Shown here piece by piece: positions 52,366 through 63,800 of a DNA stretch of 64,000 nt (the first letter of the stretch is position 1; each line of letters starts with the position of its first letter). The notes beneath the pieces are model-generated. The model searched no databases, was not told the origin of the DNA, and was given only the letters and a program-made list of their open reading frames with translations. Source of the stretch: Chaetoceros tenuissimus (taxonomy: Eukaryota; Bacillariophyta; Thalassiosirophyceae; Chaetocerotales; Chaetocerotaceae). The translations under genes were made by a program, and so were the position numbers. The stretch spans positions 930,001-994,000 of the forward strand of contig BLLK01000045.1 of the NCBI GenBank assembly GCA_021927905.1. Reading direction: 5' to 3'.

Positions 52366-52764
52366 AAAGGGAATATTTGTAAACTAATTACTATTCATTA
52401 CTAATACTTGTAGATGTTGACAATTTGTATTTTAAACATTATGTGTTGCTATGGTATCAGCTAAGCATATTTTTTAGAACAGTGTTTTCAATTACAAATG
52501 TTTCTGATCGTATCAAAAAGAATCACAGAGAACAAAACTGAATTCTTTTCTGAATATTTGGCATGATTGGTCAAGAATAATTTAGTATGAAAAAGACAAT
52601 TTCAGCGAGAAAAATGATAAATCAGACAACAATGTCATGACTAATAGCCTTAAGGCTATTTATTGGAAAAGGCAACGCTTCACAGTTTTCCTTTACTACA
52701 TTCCACACGCTCGCCAGAACAAGCACATAAACACAAAACATACATTCTATTTACGATTGACAAC
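52366..52764. other. Intergenic region
   Basis: AT-rich flank between two plus-strand genes. AATAGCCTTAAGGCTATT at 52642-52659 is a perfect 9+9 palindrome about 100 bp upstream of the next start and could be a regulatory or structural site. Confidence 0.45.
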
Positions 52765-53649
52765 ATGACGATAAAGATTGAGAGAGAAGCATTACAATGC
52801 ATAACAAACGATGTACCTATTTGTAGCCCACTAGATGAAAGCATCAATCAGGTCGATCGCATTCCTGAAGCTAGGTGTAAGGAGGATCAACTTCCGTTTC
52901 CAGAGATGGAATTAACGGATGATGATGACTCTTCTGTATCATCTTACTCCTTCAGCAGCGCCTCCTCAGGGGAGAGGAGAGTTAGCTGGTCTGATTCTCT
53001 GGTAACTGATATCAGAACTAGGGAGAGAACCAGACCGGAGGACGTAAGCTTATTGTTTTACTCCTACGAAGAGACGCAACGGTAAGTGTACTGCAGTTTA
53101 CATGTTTGCGAAATGCTCCTTTCCGTTAGTCGTGTGGCAAGAATTCTACGTATGTTCCCGGTGATGTCGATCTTCGGAACAACTTCAGTGAAGCAAAACA
53201 TACTTGTGACTGCTCTAGCTATGGAATGTTTACCCTATCCTGAGCATCAACCTTCTCTTTTGACTATGAACCAATACTAACAATGGATTCCCTTCTATTT
53301 CCATAGTTTCCGTCAGGAGTATCGTTTAGAAAGAAGAAAGGCTGCTGAAGAAGCAGCCAATGTACAGTGCACTCAGCTTTCAAACGAGAAGGCCAGTATT
53401 TTTCCAGACAGCTCCTCTGCCTGGTCGAGTAGTAATATTGTAGACAACTGCGCAGCTAATCCTTCAGCGGGAAGACACAGAATCTCACGTGTTGTTATCA
53501 TGCACAAGAACTCGTTTGAGACCTTTGTTGACAAGGATATTTTTAGCGCACCAAGCCCTCACGACAACAAGGCAACTGTATCAAACTCGGCAAGCGATGA
53601 CTTCTTTGACAACGACAGCTTCTGGAGTGGGCAGATCACTTGGTACTGA
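52765..53649 (+). CDS. Diatom-type conserved protein of unknown function
   Basis: Exons 52765-53081 and 53307-53649 (225 bp intron, phase 2, Arg codon) encode 219 residues. The core spans the splice: RRVSWSDSLVTDIRTRER, then DVSLLFYSYEETQR joined to FRQEYRLERR. I have the impression this V-S-F/W-S-D, then S-x-E-x-x-R-F-R-x-E-Y pattern recurs in diatom proteins, but I cannot name a family. The rest is Ser/Asp/Asn-rich and disordered. There is no signal peptide. The second exon was recognised only through the phase-preserving splice. Confidence 0.65.
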
Positions 53650-54659
53650 CATCGGTATTCACTTCTTGGCCACCAAGAATTCGTACCTGTTTACGAAATG
53701 TGTATATCCACATTCCTCTTAATGTTTTCGTATCCAACACTGCCCCACACCACTTGTCTATTATTCACACACCACATATATATCACATCACCCACTCCAT
53801 CACGTGAATCTGTCGTTGTCTACCAGCTAGAAAAAGTCAGCTACCTGCCACTGTCCTGTTACCATTTCGAACCACTACTTTGCTTAATAGAAAGAAGTGT
53901 ACATGAAGTGTATTATTATTATCACCCACCCATCATACCACACACACACACAATTTTGGCTATCATCTGAAAAGATGGAATCACGCGAATGTACCCACAC
54001 ATACTCACATATCACCCTTTGTATTGAATATTTTATTATTATAGATTTTGGTGTGGATTGCACATAAAAAAACGTAAGGAGATACGTTCTTTAGATGGCA
54101 CCACATGCATCAGTAGTTTAATAACCACGTATACTAACTATACATTGATTATTTAGTTTTTTGGAGTTTAGACTAGCTAGGTTGTCTTGAATTTGATCTC
54201 GTGACTGTAGACCAAGTTGCGAGTGGTACCATTATGCTGTTTCTTTCGTTTGGAAAATGTCTTCTAATTGAAAATACACTACAACAATATTTATAGAGTT
54301 CCCAGGTCTTCTCCAATTTCATAGAGGTGATATAATACTATACAATCCGTTCATTTTTTGCGATTGTTTCTTTAGCAACACATTTCGAATTATTCTACGG
54401 GTATTGACTATGAACACTATATTCTTCGTCGTTATTTCCTAGTTTACTCTATTGTTATGGTACATCACTATACTCTCAAATGAAAAATGATTTGGCAGGA
54501 AACATTCAAAAAGGTCACTCAACTTCCACAACATTGATTGCTTGCTTGATAATGACATTCCTTGAATCACATACTCCCTCAGTATTGCAACGCTAAACCG
54601 ACCAAATCCATCCATCTTGTTGAGAAAGCAAAATATCCATGGAACCAATGATCCCAAAG
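53650..54659. other. 1 kb gene-poor region
   Basis: AT-rich, partly low-complexity sequence between convergent genes, with short CA runs near 53935-53952. An 85-codon minus-strand frame at its right end overlaps the eIF1 3' end and is not family-like. No RNA gene is recognised. Confidence 0.45.
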
Positions 54660-55058
54660 TTAGAAACCGTGAAGAACAACCTCTTCCTTGTGACAAATCT
54701 CTTGATCTACTAAAAATTCCATTACATTTGTTCTCTGGTCTCCACTCAATTGAATAACCTCTCCGTCGTCTTCATCCTTTTGCACAGCTCCGTTACATGA
54801 GAAATTCTTCTTGAAAGCTTTGCAAATTCTCTTAATGTCCAAATCATCTGCAAGTCCTGCTACAGTTGTAATACATTTACGTCCATTACGTTGCTGAACA
54901 CGAACGTGAACCTTGTCTGCCTGGTTTCCAGCTTTGTTATTATCGTCGTCGTCAAACGCAGCTGAAGCGGAGAAAAAGGTTAAAGTAGTCCTGGGATTAA
55001 ACTCTTTTGCAAAAACGGAAAAATGAAACTCACTGAATTGGTTGAATGCCATAGACAT
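54660..55058 (-). CDS. EIF1: Translation initiation factor eIF1 (SUI1)
   Basis: Exons 55034-55058 and 54660-54961 join across a 72 bp GTGAGT...TTCAG intron (phase 1) to give 108 residues, the normal eIF1 length. The intron is a multiple of three with no stop, so the genomic frame reads through it. The spliced N-terminus MSMAFNQFTAFDDDDNNKAG is eIF1-like, whereas the read-through is not. The core is intact: VHVRVQQRNGRKCITTV, LADDLDIKRICKAFKKNFSC, GAVQKD, GEVIQLSGDQR and the final HGF. eIF1 binds the 40S subunit and polices start-codon choice. It is commonly autoregulated by start context in other eukaryotes. Confidence 0.97.
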   Translation of the reverse strand: MSMAFNQFSEFHFSVFAKEFNPRTTLTFFSASAAFDDDDNNKAGNQADKVHVRVQQRNGRKCITTVAGLADDLDIKRICKAFKKNFSCNGAVQKDEDDGEVIQLSGDQRTNVMEFLVDQEICHKEEVVLHGF

Positions 55059-55453
55059 CTTTAAAAATATATTGCAATAGGGTAATAAAGTTACGGGGTG
55101 TAGATGGGTTTTGTTGGGTTGTAATTGAAATACTGTATGTACGTATTTATTACGCAAGTGTACTTGCACTACTTGCACACTTGCAGTTGCTATTGTGGCT
55201 GGTGGCTGGTGGCCGTCCGTCGTGTACCAAATTATTTTGTGGAAAGGTTTGCCCCCTTCCCCTCCATTGTGCTTATGACGTCATGAAGTATCTCTCTTCC
55301 CTCGACATTGGACAAAAAAACAACTCACAAAACAAACATCTTTTTCAAACAAACATATAAAACTTGGAAGAGTTCGTAAATGCAATCTTTCTACTTTCAA
55401 ACTAAAGCACACCCACAAATACATTCGACTAGAACTCCATTTACAAAAAAGAA
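55059..55453. other. Divergent intergenic region
   Basis: Promoter region between eIF1 and the glycosyltransferase gene. It contains short repeats (GTGGCTGGTGGCTGGTGGCC near 55195-55214). No gene is seen. Confidence 0.4.
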
Positions 55454-56629
55454 ATGTCCAATACAACCCTATTTGTAAAGTCAATGATTCCATTCGCTTT
55501 GATGATAAACATCGGAATGATTCTGTTATTCAAAGAAATGCTATTTCCATCCATAATACTGGGGAGTGAAGAGGAAGGAAATACAATAACATATGATGGT
55601 ATATCTGTATCAAATCACGACAATGTAAAACATACACAATTGAACAACATTATATCTGAGCAGGTACCAAATCTCATAGATATAGCTGAAAATGCTGGCA
55701 ATAATGAATTCAATCAAGTAAAATTCGTGGCATTTACAACTATAGATTATTCAGAGAGTGCAAAGTTTTGGTATAACCGAATGACAGAACTGGGATATAC
55801 CGATCATCGTTTAGTGTTGGCTGATCAAGCTATTGTTGATTATTTCAGCGAAGTTAACAAGGCTGGAAAAGAGTACTATAGGTTTGATGTCGAATTGGTC
55901 GATCCTGGAAAGAGACGGAAAAATATGGTTCGAAGTCTATGGTATCATCGAATATTATACTGTCTCAATCAACTCAAAAAGGGTTATAGTATTCTTCTCT
56001 CAGATTCGGATAATGTTTTCATGAGATATGTCCCATTATCCAATTTTCAGAACGATGTATTTGATGCAATATTTGCATTAGAACTTCGATTTCCTACAAA
56101 TCTTTTCGCCAGTCAGGAATTTGTTCTTTGTGGAGGCATGACATTTTTGAAAGCAACCAAGCCAACTATTAAAATCATGGAATTACTCCTATCAAAGTGC
56201 GATGGGGGTGGTAGGCAACGATGCGATGATCAAGTAGAGTGGAATAAATTACTTGCTCAAGAAATGACATGGGATGCAGATGCGGCGAAGCAAAACAAAA
56301 CAAAAGATGGCTTGATTCAGCAAGGGTTTACAGGTGTAGCCACAAACATAGAGGGTTTTAAGGCAAAGGTGTGGGATCGAGATTTTGCATTTCGAAAAGA
56401 ATTCTTAACTGAAACTTGTCCATCTGAGAAAAACTGGGTCGCCATGCCGCTGACCTTACCACACCAAACAAATAAGATGTTTAACGGTGATATCAACAAA
56501 GAAAAACTTGGTCGGATATCCATCTGGGATGAATTCTGTGGACTCAATGGTACAAACCGAAGAGCAGAAGGAACCCTTGATGATCGTTTTCAAGAAGCTG
56601 TAAGATTATTCGTTGAGGAACAGAAATAG
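55454..56629 (+). CDS. Golgi nucleotide-diphospho-sugar transferase (GT77-like)
   Basis: A 391-residue intronless type II membrane protein. A short N-terminus and one hydrophobic segment (MIPFALMINIGMILLF, ~11-26) anchor it. The catalytic domain has FVAFTTIDYSESAKFWYNRM, then YSILLSDSDNVFM with the D-x-D metal site (~185-187). It continues with ASQEFVLCGGMTFLKAT and DDQVEWNKLL, the order found in plant/algal DUF271 (GT77, arabinosyl- or xylosyl-transferase-like) enzymes. It probably adds sugars to wall or secreted proteins such as the Pro/Ser-rich ones encoded here; that link is inference. Confidence 0.82.
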   Translation: MSNTTLFVKSMIPFALMINIGMILLFKEMLFPSIILGSEEEGNTITYDGISVSNHDNVKHTQLNNIISEQVPNLIDIAENAGNNEFNQVKFVAFTTIDYSESAKFWYNRMTELGYTDHRLVLADQAIVDYFSEVNKAGKEYYRFDVELVDPGKRRKNMVRSLWYHRILYCLNQLKKGYSILLSDSDNVFMRYVPLSNFQNDVFDAIFALELRFPTNLFASQEFVLCGGMTFLKATKPTIKIMELLLSKCDGGGRQRCDDQVEWNKLLAQEMTWDADAAKQNKTKDGLIQQGFTGVATNIEGFKAKVWDRDFAFRKEFLTETCPSEKNWVAMPLTLPHQTNKMFNGDINKEKLGRISIWDEFCGLNGTNRRAEGTLDDRFQEAVRLFVEEQK

Positions 56630-56896
56630 GAATGGCGGTGCTATAAAAATAGAGTAGGTAAAGTGCGTTGTTAATGTTAGAATAGATATAAATAAAGTTG
56701 TGAGTTAAAGAATATGATTTAATCGAAATTGGAAGAAGGGGTTTCCATAGTGAAATAAATGAGGGTGACTTTCTCAAGCCTTGTAAACAAAATAATATTG
56801 TTTCCAAAAATCAAATAACAATATTATTCCAAATTCGAATTATAGAAGAAGAAAAGAATCACAACAGCTCATTCACTTCAATAATTCGAATCATCC

Positions 56897-57058
56897 ATGT
56901 CCGATATGAAACCAAAGTGGAAACAGACTGTTAGCGAAGGAGGTAACTCGGCACTCCTTTTTGATGATAACACAGTTGTTCTCTTTCATGAGACGAGACC
57001 AAAACCATTTGCCATAGTCAATACATTTATTGATGTGAATAATATTAGTTTAGTTTAG
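56897..57058 (+). CDS. Possible small ORF (53 aa), weak
   Basis: A 53-codon frame begins ATGTCCGATATG and reads with protein-like composition (WKQTVSEGGNSALLFDDNTV). It ends inside a run of four TTTAG units (57046-57066) that supplies the stop. There is no homologue I recognise and no intron signals. It could be a small gene or the remnant of a larger one. The rest of 56630-57175 shows no other feature. Confidence 0.2.
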   Translation: MSDMKPKWKQTVSEGGNSALLFDDNTVVLFHETRPKPFAIVNTFIDVNNISLV

Positions 57059-57175
57059 TTTAGTTTATTTTCTTCTTCAGTTAAACCAAATCATCCAAAG
57101 CATTGTGATTTTCTCCACTTGTTCTGAATAAGATTCCGACGAAGGAAAGCCCATTCTGGAACACTCTACTCCTGA

Positions 57176-57424
57176 TTATGATCTCCACCAAGCCTCATTG
57201 CTAAAAGAAACAAACGGTCCACCTTCACAGACTCTTCTCCTTTGATAGACTGCACGACAGATGCGCTCTCTGATCATCTTGTCGGTCATGGCAGCAAATC
57301 GTCCACGAAACTCCCTTCTCAAAAAGAGAATCATATCCGTTTCAGACCTGCTTAGAAGATCCTCGCCTGGAACTACGTCGGCAATAGTGTTTGTGTAGTA
57401 GACTAGTCTATCAGCAACCCTCAT
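57176..57424 (-). CDS. Single-module CEGGPF-family protein (82 aa)
   Basis: A complete intronless 82-residue frame. It aligns along its whole length with one unit of the tandem module in the divergent gene at 57.8 kb. Matching landmarks are a Y-Y-T-N-T-x-x-D-V start (module F-F-A-D-S-L-K-D-V), TDM, F-L-x-x-E-F, D-x-x-I-R-x-x-I, and RRVCEGGPFVSFS. Conservation of module length and the RVCEGGPF box in an otherwise divergent sequence supports real protein coding. It could be a stand-alone small protein or the surviving part of a larger paralogue. The function of the module is unknown. Confidence 0.6.
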   Translation of the reverse strand: MRVADRLVYYTNTIADVVPGEDLLSRSETDMILFLRREFRGRFAAMTDKMIRERICRAVYQRRRVCEGGPFVSFSNEAWWRS

Positions 57425-57837
57425 CTTATCAGTCTAGTGAAGCAATGAAGAGGATGGCTATTAGGTGAGGTGGAAAAAGAATTTGGAAGGCAAGGAACAA
57501 AATGAAAAATGAAGCAAAAAGAAGCATCGTCATATTTTGGCGCCAAAAAATGGCCTCTTTTCCATTTCAGCTCACATTGTACGTACTTACCCAACGGTAC
57601 TGGACGAGACTACAAAATTTCAAATTTCAAATTGAAAATGAGAGAATGCTTTGTTCCAACCTTTCTCTCTGAGAAAAGCTTATCGAATTTATTGCACTTT
57701 GATAAAATACAACTACACCACTTTCAATTCTACATACTACATTGTCGAAGGAAGTTAGGAAGGACGTAAGTAGATACTACTTTTTGAAACTGAATCGATT
57801 CCATGGCATTCTAACTGATTGTTCTTACTTTAGAAAC
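57425..57837. other. Divergent promoter region with probable 5' UTR intron
   Basis: Separates two divergent members of the same module family. GTAAGT at 57766 and TTTAG ending at 57833 would define a 68 bp intron just before the ATG at 57838. Other frames here show no family features. Confidence 0.5.
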
Positions 57838-60721
57838 ATGACTCGTTCCAAAAAAAGTAGAAAAGCAGCAGAAGCGAAACAATTCGAATCTCCAAAACTG
57901 GAGGACATTGTCTATCCTGCCACTGAATCAAATAAAAAGTTGCGCCTAGAAGCGCTTGAGGAAGCTAAGAAGGATATGAACATGGACTTTGAATTTGAGA
58001 ATATACCAGTTGATGGGAGTATGCCACCAATATCTTTTTCTTCACCAGATGATTTGAAGCATTCCATTCAATCATTACAAGGTCAAATTTCCAATTTCCA
58101 GAATATGCTCAATCTCGAAAAGATTAAGTTAGTAGACTTGGTAATGGAGACAATGCTTGACAATTTTGATCTGATTCAAACAAGTAGAGATCGCATTCAA
58201 TCACTTCAAAATGTTATTTCTGTTCTCCAGAATCAGTTGGAAGACAAAAAGGCTGAGTTAGTTCGACTTCAGCCTGAAGTCGAGGTCGCAGATGCCACCA
58301 GCAATGTAAGTAGAATTCTCATTGAAGAAGAGAATTTGTTACACCTTCTAACATTCTCCATACTTTGTTTAGCCGGTTGTGCTTGAGTCTCAGCCTGAGA
58401 CAGCCGCATCTGTAAAAGATATTCAAGAGGAACCGGATGTGGCAAGTGATGCAATCATGGATTTGAATACAGCCCTTTCTAGAATCAAGGAATTAGAGAA
58501 TGCTCTTTCTAAGTCTAGAGAGAATGTGGCGGAACTAGAGGCGGACCTTGCAAAGTCTGCAGAAACCATTGAGGAACTACAAGATGCCTCTGAATCTTCT
58601 GTTTCTAAGAAAGTCATTGATTGGGGTGCTGTCGGTGATCGTATGATGGAGAAATATAAAGAGATGCCTGAGTTTGCATATTTTGAAAAAACTGACGAAG
58701 AGATTCCTCAGTTGGAGCTGGAAATGGAGGGTCGTTTTGTTGTTTTACAGGCAAAGCTCGACGTAAAATATGGTAAAGATATCGCTAAGAAGCTGCTCGA
58801 GTTCATGGACGAGGCTGAATTTCGGGTTGGACTCAAGGTTGTATGGTGTACTCATCTCCTTCATGTTATTTTCGATGCGGACAACCTTGAGGATCGAAAC
58901 ATTTATCGTCAGATGGAAGACAAGGATGGATGGATGAAGGCTTGCAAGGAACTCTTTGATGAGCAACAAATTGGAGTCGGTCCATTAGGCTTTTCAAGTA
59001 ACTGGAAGCCTGGCGACGATGTCGAAGAGGAAGGACTTTCGTTTTGCCCCATCCATGGTGGACGTTCGACCATTAAGCATGGTGATAAAACTCATGGGAA
59101 TGGGGAAGGATCTCTTCGCAAAGTGATTGCTGACAATACTTCCATGAAGATTCAATTTTCACGAAGTCGTCAGGGCTACAATACTGTCCAGACACTTCTT
59201 GATACAGACATCTTTGGCCGTGTGGACAAATTGAATGCTCATTGTCCAAATCATGAGTTGTTTCAATATATTTCAAAAGCTGACAGAGCATCTGAAATTG
59301 CGTTGAAAAAGATGATTCCAGCAACACGAGCACTGATGGAGAAGCATGGAGTCACCGTCAAGGCATGTTGGGCACGTATTTCTAAAGACACTACGAAGTA
59401 TTTTCATGATATCACAGAAATTTTAAAGGAAGGCAAGCCTACTCTAAAGATTACCGAATTTCCTCATCCAACTTTTTCCTCAAAAGCGTCAGAGACTACA
59501 GATGAGAAGTACAGTGACATTACAACATCTATTACTAGCCATTTGCGTGATTTTGCAAAAGACAGCCAACTGAGCAAGGCAGAGACGGATGAGTTATTGC
59601 GTGAGGAATGTATCAAGAAGATTATAGCTTGCTGTTTCAACATTTTAGGTCCAAAGTCCCAAGCTATACTCGATGATGAGGCTGCTAAGCGAGAGCGTAC
59701 CAAGTATTTGAATGGTACTGGCGCCGGTACTGGCACCGGTAGATCTATTGTTGACAAACATGTCTTCTTTGCGGACTCTTTGAAAGACGTGGAAGAAGGC
59801 AAAGAGATTCAATCCAAGTCAAAGACTGATATGGTAGCATTTATGAAGAAGGAGTTTCCTGATCGATGCGAGGGCAAGACCGACCAGCAGATCAGAGATT
59901 TAATCTCAAAAAAAATCTCTGCAAAGGGTAGGGTCTGCGAGGGTGGACCGTTTGTTGCTTATAGTATTGATGACTTGATGGAAGTACTCAAAGAAGAGGC
60001 TGCTAAGCAAGATGGTACTAGTACTCGTAACCCCATTGATGACAAATCTGTCTACTTTGCGAACTCTTTGAAAGACGTAGAAGAAGGCAAAGAGATTCAA
60101 TCATCCAAGTCACTGAAGGATATGGTACCCTTTATGAAGAAGGAATTTCCTGATTATTGCAAGGGCAAGTCCGACCAGGAAATCAGAGATAAAATCACTT
60201 GGGCAATCTCTCACAAGAAAAGAGTCTGCGAAGGTGGACCGTTTGTTGCTTATAGTAGTGATAACTTGATGGAAGTACTCAAAGAAAAATCTGAGAAACT
60301 TGTCCACTTTGCGAACTCTTTGAAAGACGTACAAGAAGGCAAAGGGATTCAATCCATGTATATGTCTGATATGGTAGCCGTTATGAGAGTGGACTTTCCT
60401 AATACATGCAAGGGCAAGAACGACAAGCAGATCAGAGAGATAATCTCTACAGCAATCTACAGGAAGGGTAGATTCTGTAGAAAGGGACCGTTTGTTGCTT
60501 ATAGTACAGATGACTTGATGGAAGTACTCAATTCAAAGACCAGTAAAGAAGCGCAAAAGAAACGATCAGAAACAGCAAAAGCAAACGCGAAGAAAGGAAA
60601 AGGCAAAAGAAAAGCAAGGACTGGTAAAAAAGGACGACAGAAACAAAAAAGCAATTCAGCCAGTAATATCACTCTCAAATTCAGGAAAGACGACGAAGGG
60701 GAGTGGGTACCTGAGGATTAG
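57838..60721 (+). CDS. Unrecognised protein with coiled coil and three CEGGPF modules
   Basis: Exons 57838-58305 and 58373-60721 (67 bp intron, CTAAC branch site, phase 0) encode 938 residues. Residues 1-50 are basic. Residues ~75-155 and ~175-235 are coiled coils with regular Leu/Ile spacing. A ~350-residue central region follows, with KKVIDWGAVGDRMMEKY, a C-P-x-H/C-P-x-H pair (FCPIHGG, HCPNHEL) and KIQFSRSRQGYNTVQTLL; no family is recognised. From about residue 617 three ~80-residue modules occur in tandem, each ending RVCEGGPFVAYS or close to it. The C-terminus is strongly Lys/Arg-rich, suggesting nuclear or nucleic-acid association. The modules are listed separately. Confidence 0.75.
59753..60529 (+). 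repeat. Three tandem ~240 bp CEGGPF modules
   Basis: Units lie at 59753-59989, 60041-60280 and 60299-60529 (steps of 288 and 258 bp). Shared protein landmarks are FA-D/N-SLKDV, EGK-E/G-IQS, DMV-x-x-M, a D/N-x-C-x-GK spacer, the I-R helix, and RVCEGGPFVAYS followed by LMEVL. DNA identity is high between units 1 and 2 and also within boxes of unit 3 (GGACCGTTTGTTGCTTATAGTA is near-identical in all three), so the array is fairly young. Unit 3 has replaced CEGG with CRKG. Confidence 0.9.
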
Positions 60722-60888
60722 TGTGTAACCGATGGATGCACGAAGCTAAAGCAGAAGAAAGGAGAACTCTGTACTTCTGGCTACCTGAGTTCAAATGTAT
60801 AATCAATGTGAATTCTGTAGATACTGTAGTAATAGAAATAAAAAAGGGAATCTTTCTTTTACTTTTGGGTTTAATTAATAATTTATCA

Positions 60889-63800
60889 ATGAGGTCTTAC
60901 GTTCTTGACCATTCCCTCCACAAATTCCTGCAAGTAAATTGTCAAAAATCTTCTCGGTATTCTTGACACGCCCGTGATCGTCTATGTGAATAATATTACT
61001 ATTTCACCAGAGCATTTCGGTGCAATTTCGAATGACGCAGTCCAAATCTACTCGATTCAAAACCAGCAATGTCAGCCCCTGACTGAAATACCAATAGAAT
61101 CACAGTCGATCGCTGTATTTGAAGATACACTTTATGTCGCACAAAATCAAAACCTTATTTTGACAGATATGGAGGGTAGTGTCAAACTTAAACTTCGTCT
61201 AGGTCAAGATGAAGGGGAGAGGTTTATTCTTGGTTCAAACGCTGAAGTCCTTGTACAATTGACAGACAACAACATGTTGAAAGTGATGAATATCGCTCAA
61301 AAAGAACCTTTTATTCTTCATGCATTGAGCATCAATGAATCCATTTCTTCGCATCTTGTAAGCAATATATTGTCCTTAAAAATCAGTATTGATGGAATGA
61401 TTACTTCAGTGTTGCTTGAAGATGAAACTCTTCTTCTTGTAAACAATCGCGAAGGTAAAGTGAAAAAGATTGGTTCAGCAGAGAATCACTACTTTTGTCA
61501 AATCGAACCAAGGGTATTCGTGTATGAGACAATTGAAGATGATGTTCTTGTAGTGCACATCTGTTTCTTTGATGAAGACTTGAACCTATGCACTTTCGAG
61601 GAGATGAGATTAGATCCTCTTAATTCAAAGTCCATCGGCGTGACCACGCCTACAATTACAATTGTACATGATTTATCTTCTACAGAAATTTCAACTGATA
61701 AAAAGTCCAATCAAATGTACCGTATTCAGTCTCGGAAAATGCTCGGCTTTGAACATTGCGACATGGAAGATGCAGATAACCTGACATCTACAACAATGTT
61801 TTATCACCAACTTTCATGTGGCCATTTGGATAAAGTGTTGGCTCTTGCAAAGCAAATTAATCAAGAGAGTCTTTGGAAGAAATTGGCCTCGAAAGCTTTG
61901 TGTAATAGGGACACTGATGTGTTGAAAGAGTGTTCTTTGCCATTGGGGGTTGAAGAGATGAATGATGACTTGGCAATCTTTGGAGAGATTGCTATAAAGA
62001 TTGGAATGCTTGAAGAAGCCGTCAATCTGTACAAGGATTTAGATAGAAAAGACTTGGTTTGTGATCTGTATGTTTCTCGTAGGATGTGGGATCAAGCTTT
62101 TCGAGCTGCAGAAGAAGACCAAGTACTAAAGAGATCCATCCATTACTATTGCGGAAAAGACCTTGAAGCAAAAGGCGATTTGGAAGGTGCTTCCGTCCAT
62201 TATGGGAAAAGTTCTCTCCCTGAACGGAAGCTATTATTATGGAGGTACGAAAGAGGAATTGTTTCCACTCCTCAAAGTTTGTTGGAACAAATCAAAGACG
62301 AGGAAAACATGTCTCTTCCAGGTTTGATTGCAGAAAAGAATGGTGACCTAGAGGAAGCAGAACGTCTCTTTAGAGTCACCAATGATGTTGCAAATCTGAT
62401 ACGACTAGCTTGTGGAAGCGTAAATAATTCAGAATACAAGTTAGGGTCGATACCGTTACAAAAAGAGTCTGACTTTTACCAGATGGGGTTGGTGTTTGAG
62501 AAACAAGGAGATCTACCTCGTGCAGTAGAGTATCTTCGGAAGTCTGGCTCTCTTGATCACGCGATTCGCATCATCAAAATGCGACCCGAGTATATTGATT
62601 TACTTCTTGAGTTGGCACTCGAGAGCAAAGATGCTTCTCAAAAACTTTCATGTGCAGAAATTATTGCGAAGAAGGGACTATTTCAGAAGGCTGCCAGACT
62701 ATTTTTAGATGGAGGAAATGCCTCAAAAGCCAGAGAGATCATGAAACAAATTGCGGATGAAACCTTGTTCCAAGACCACCTCTCTTTTCAAGATAAAGTA
62801 GAATATGTGAATCTCATCGACGAGCTTGAGCTGGATATCCCTACCACATACATCAACGCTTGTGCAAAAGTTTTAATACAAGCAAAAAATGAAGAGAAAG
62901 CGATCAAGTTTTTGCAGTCAAGGTCTCTTCCGGTGCACATCATCCTTTCATTGCTCAAGGAAAACAAAGTCACTTTAAGCAAAGAAAAGTTGAATACATT
63001 GGTTGCAAACAATTCTGAAACAAACAGTTCTAGCCATTTAAATGATGTCGACTCCATTGCGCAATATCTAATTCAATCAGGAGACGTTGTAGGAGCGTGT
63101 GAGCTCTACAGTGAAAAGGGAGACTATGTGAAAGGACTCAAATGTTTACTGAAGAATAATGTGTCGCCTTCTAAGGTTATTGAATACGCGAACAAATCAA
63201 AGTCAAAAGAAGTTTTTATTCTGGCAGCGAACTACCTTCAAACCACGTGAGTTGTCTATTTCCTTTTGCATCTTTATTACGTCCTACCAATCGTTTAATC
63301 CTCTTCTAATCCCCATTTGCAGAAATTACAAAGATGAGCCTTCAATTAAAAAAGCACTTGTCACATTTTACACTAATTCTGAATCTTACCTACAGTTGAT
63401 TAGATTGTTCATGGTGTTTGCGGAAGAGGAAGCTTTGTCTTCTGGAGATTATCAAAAAACGCTACAGTTTTTGAATCAAGCGTCAAAGTACAGTCGCCTC
63501 ATTGAATCTTGGGACAACTTGGAAGATGGGAGTATCCTAGCCAACAAAATCAATTCTACTACAAAGTTTCTCGAAGCCAAGAGACTTTTTTCAGATGAGG
63601 AAACTTTAGAGGAGGGAAAGAAGCTTTGCCTCGAACTTTTGCAAAGTCCTGTGGATCTTGCGCCTGTCCAACTAGGCGACGTTTTTGCTTCGTTGATTGA
63701 AGAAGAGAATGATGACCAAGTTTCCTTTGAACTTGTCAATCAAATGATGGAAAAGAATGTTATTGTTGAAGAGTTTTTAGACAATGATTTACTGGAGCAA

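Noticed and set aside
54439-54696. 85-codon minus-strand frame at the eIF1 3' end
   Set aside because: It overlaps the eIF1 stop in a different frame and lies in its 3' flank, with no recognisable domain.
54962-55178. Longer 172-residue reading of the eIF1 frame
   Set aside because: The extra residues come from a stop-free 72 bp intron and upstream sequence. Splicing gives the normal eIF1 length and N-terminus.
57046-57066. TTTAG tandem run as a possible interstitial telomere repeat
   Set aside because: Only about four units, and not the TTAGGG type expected for stramenopiles. It is treated as a simple repeat.
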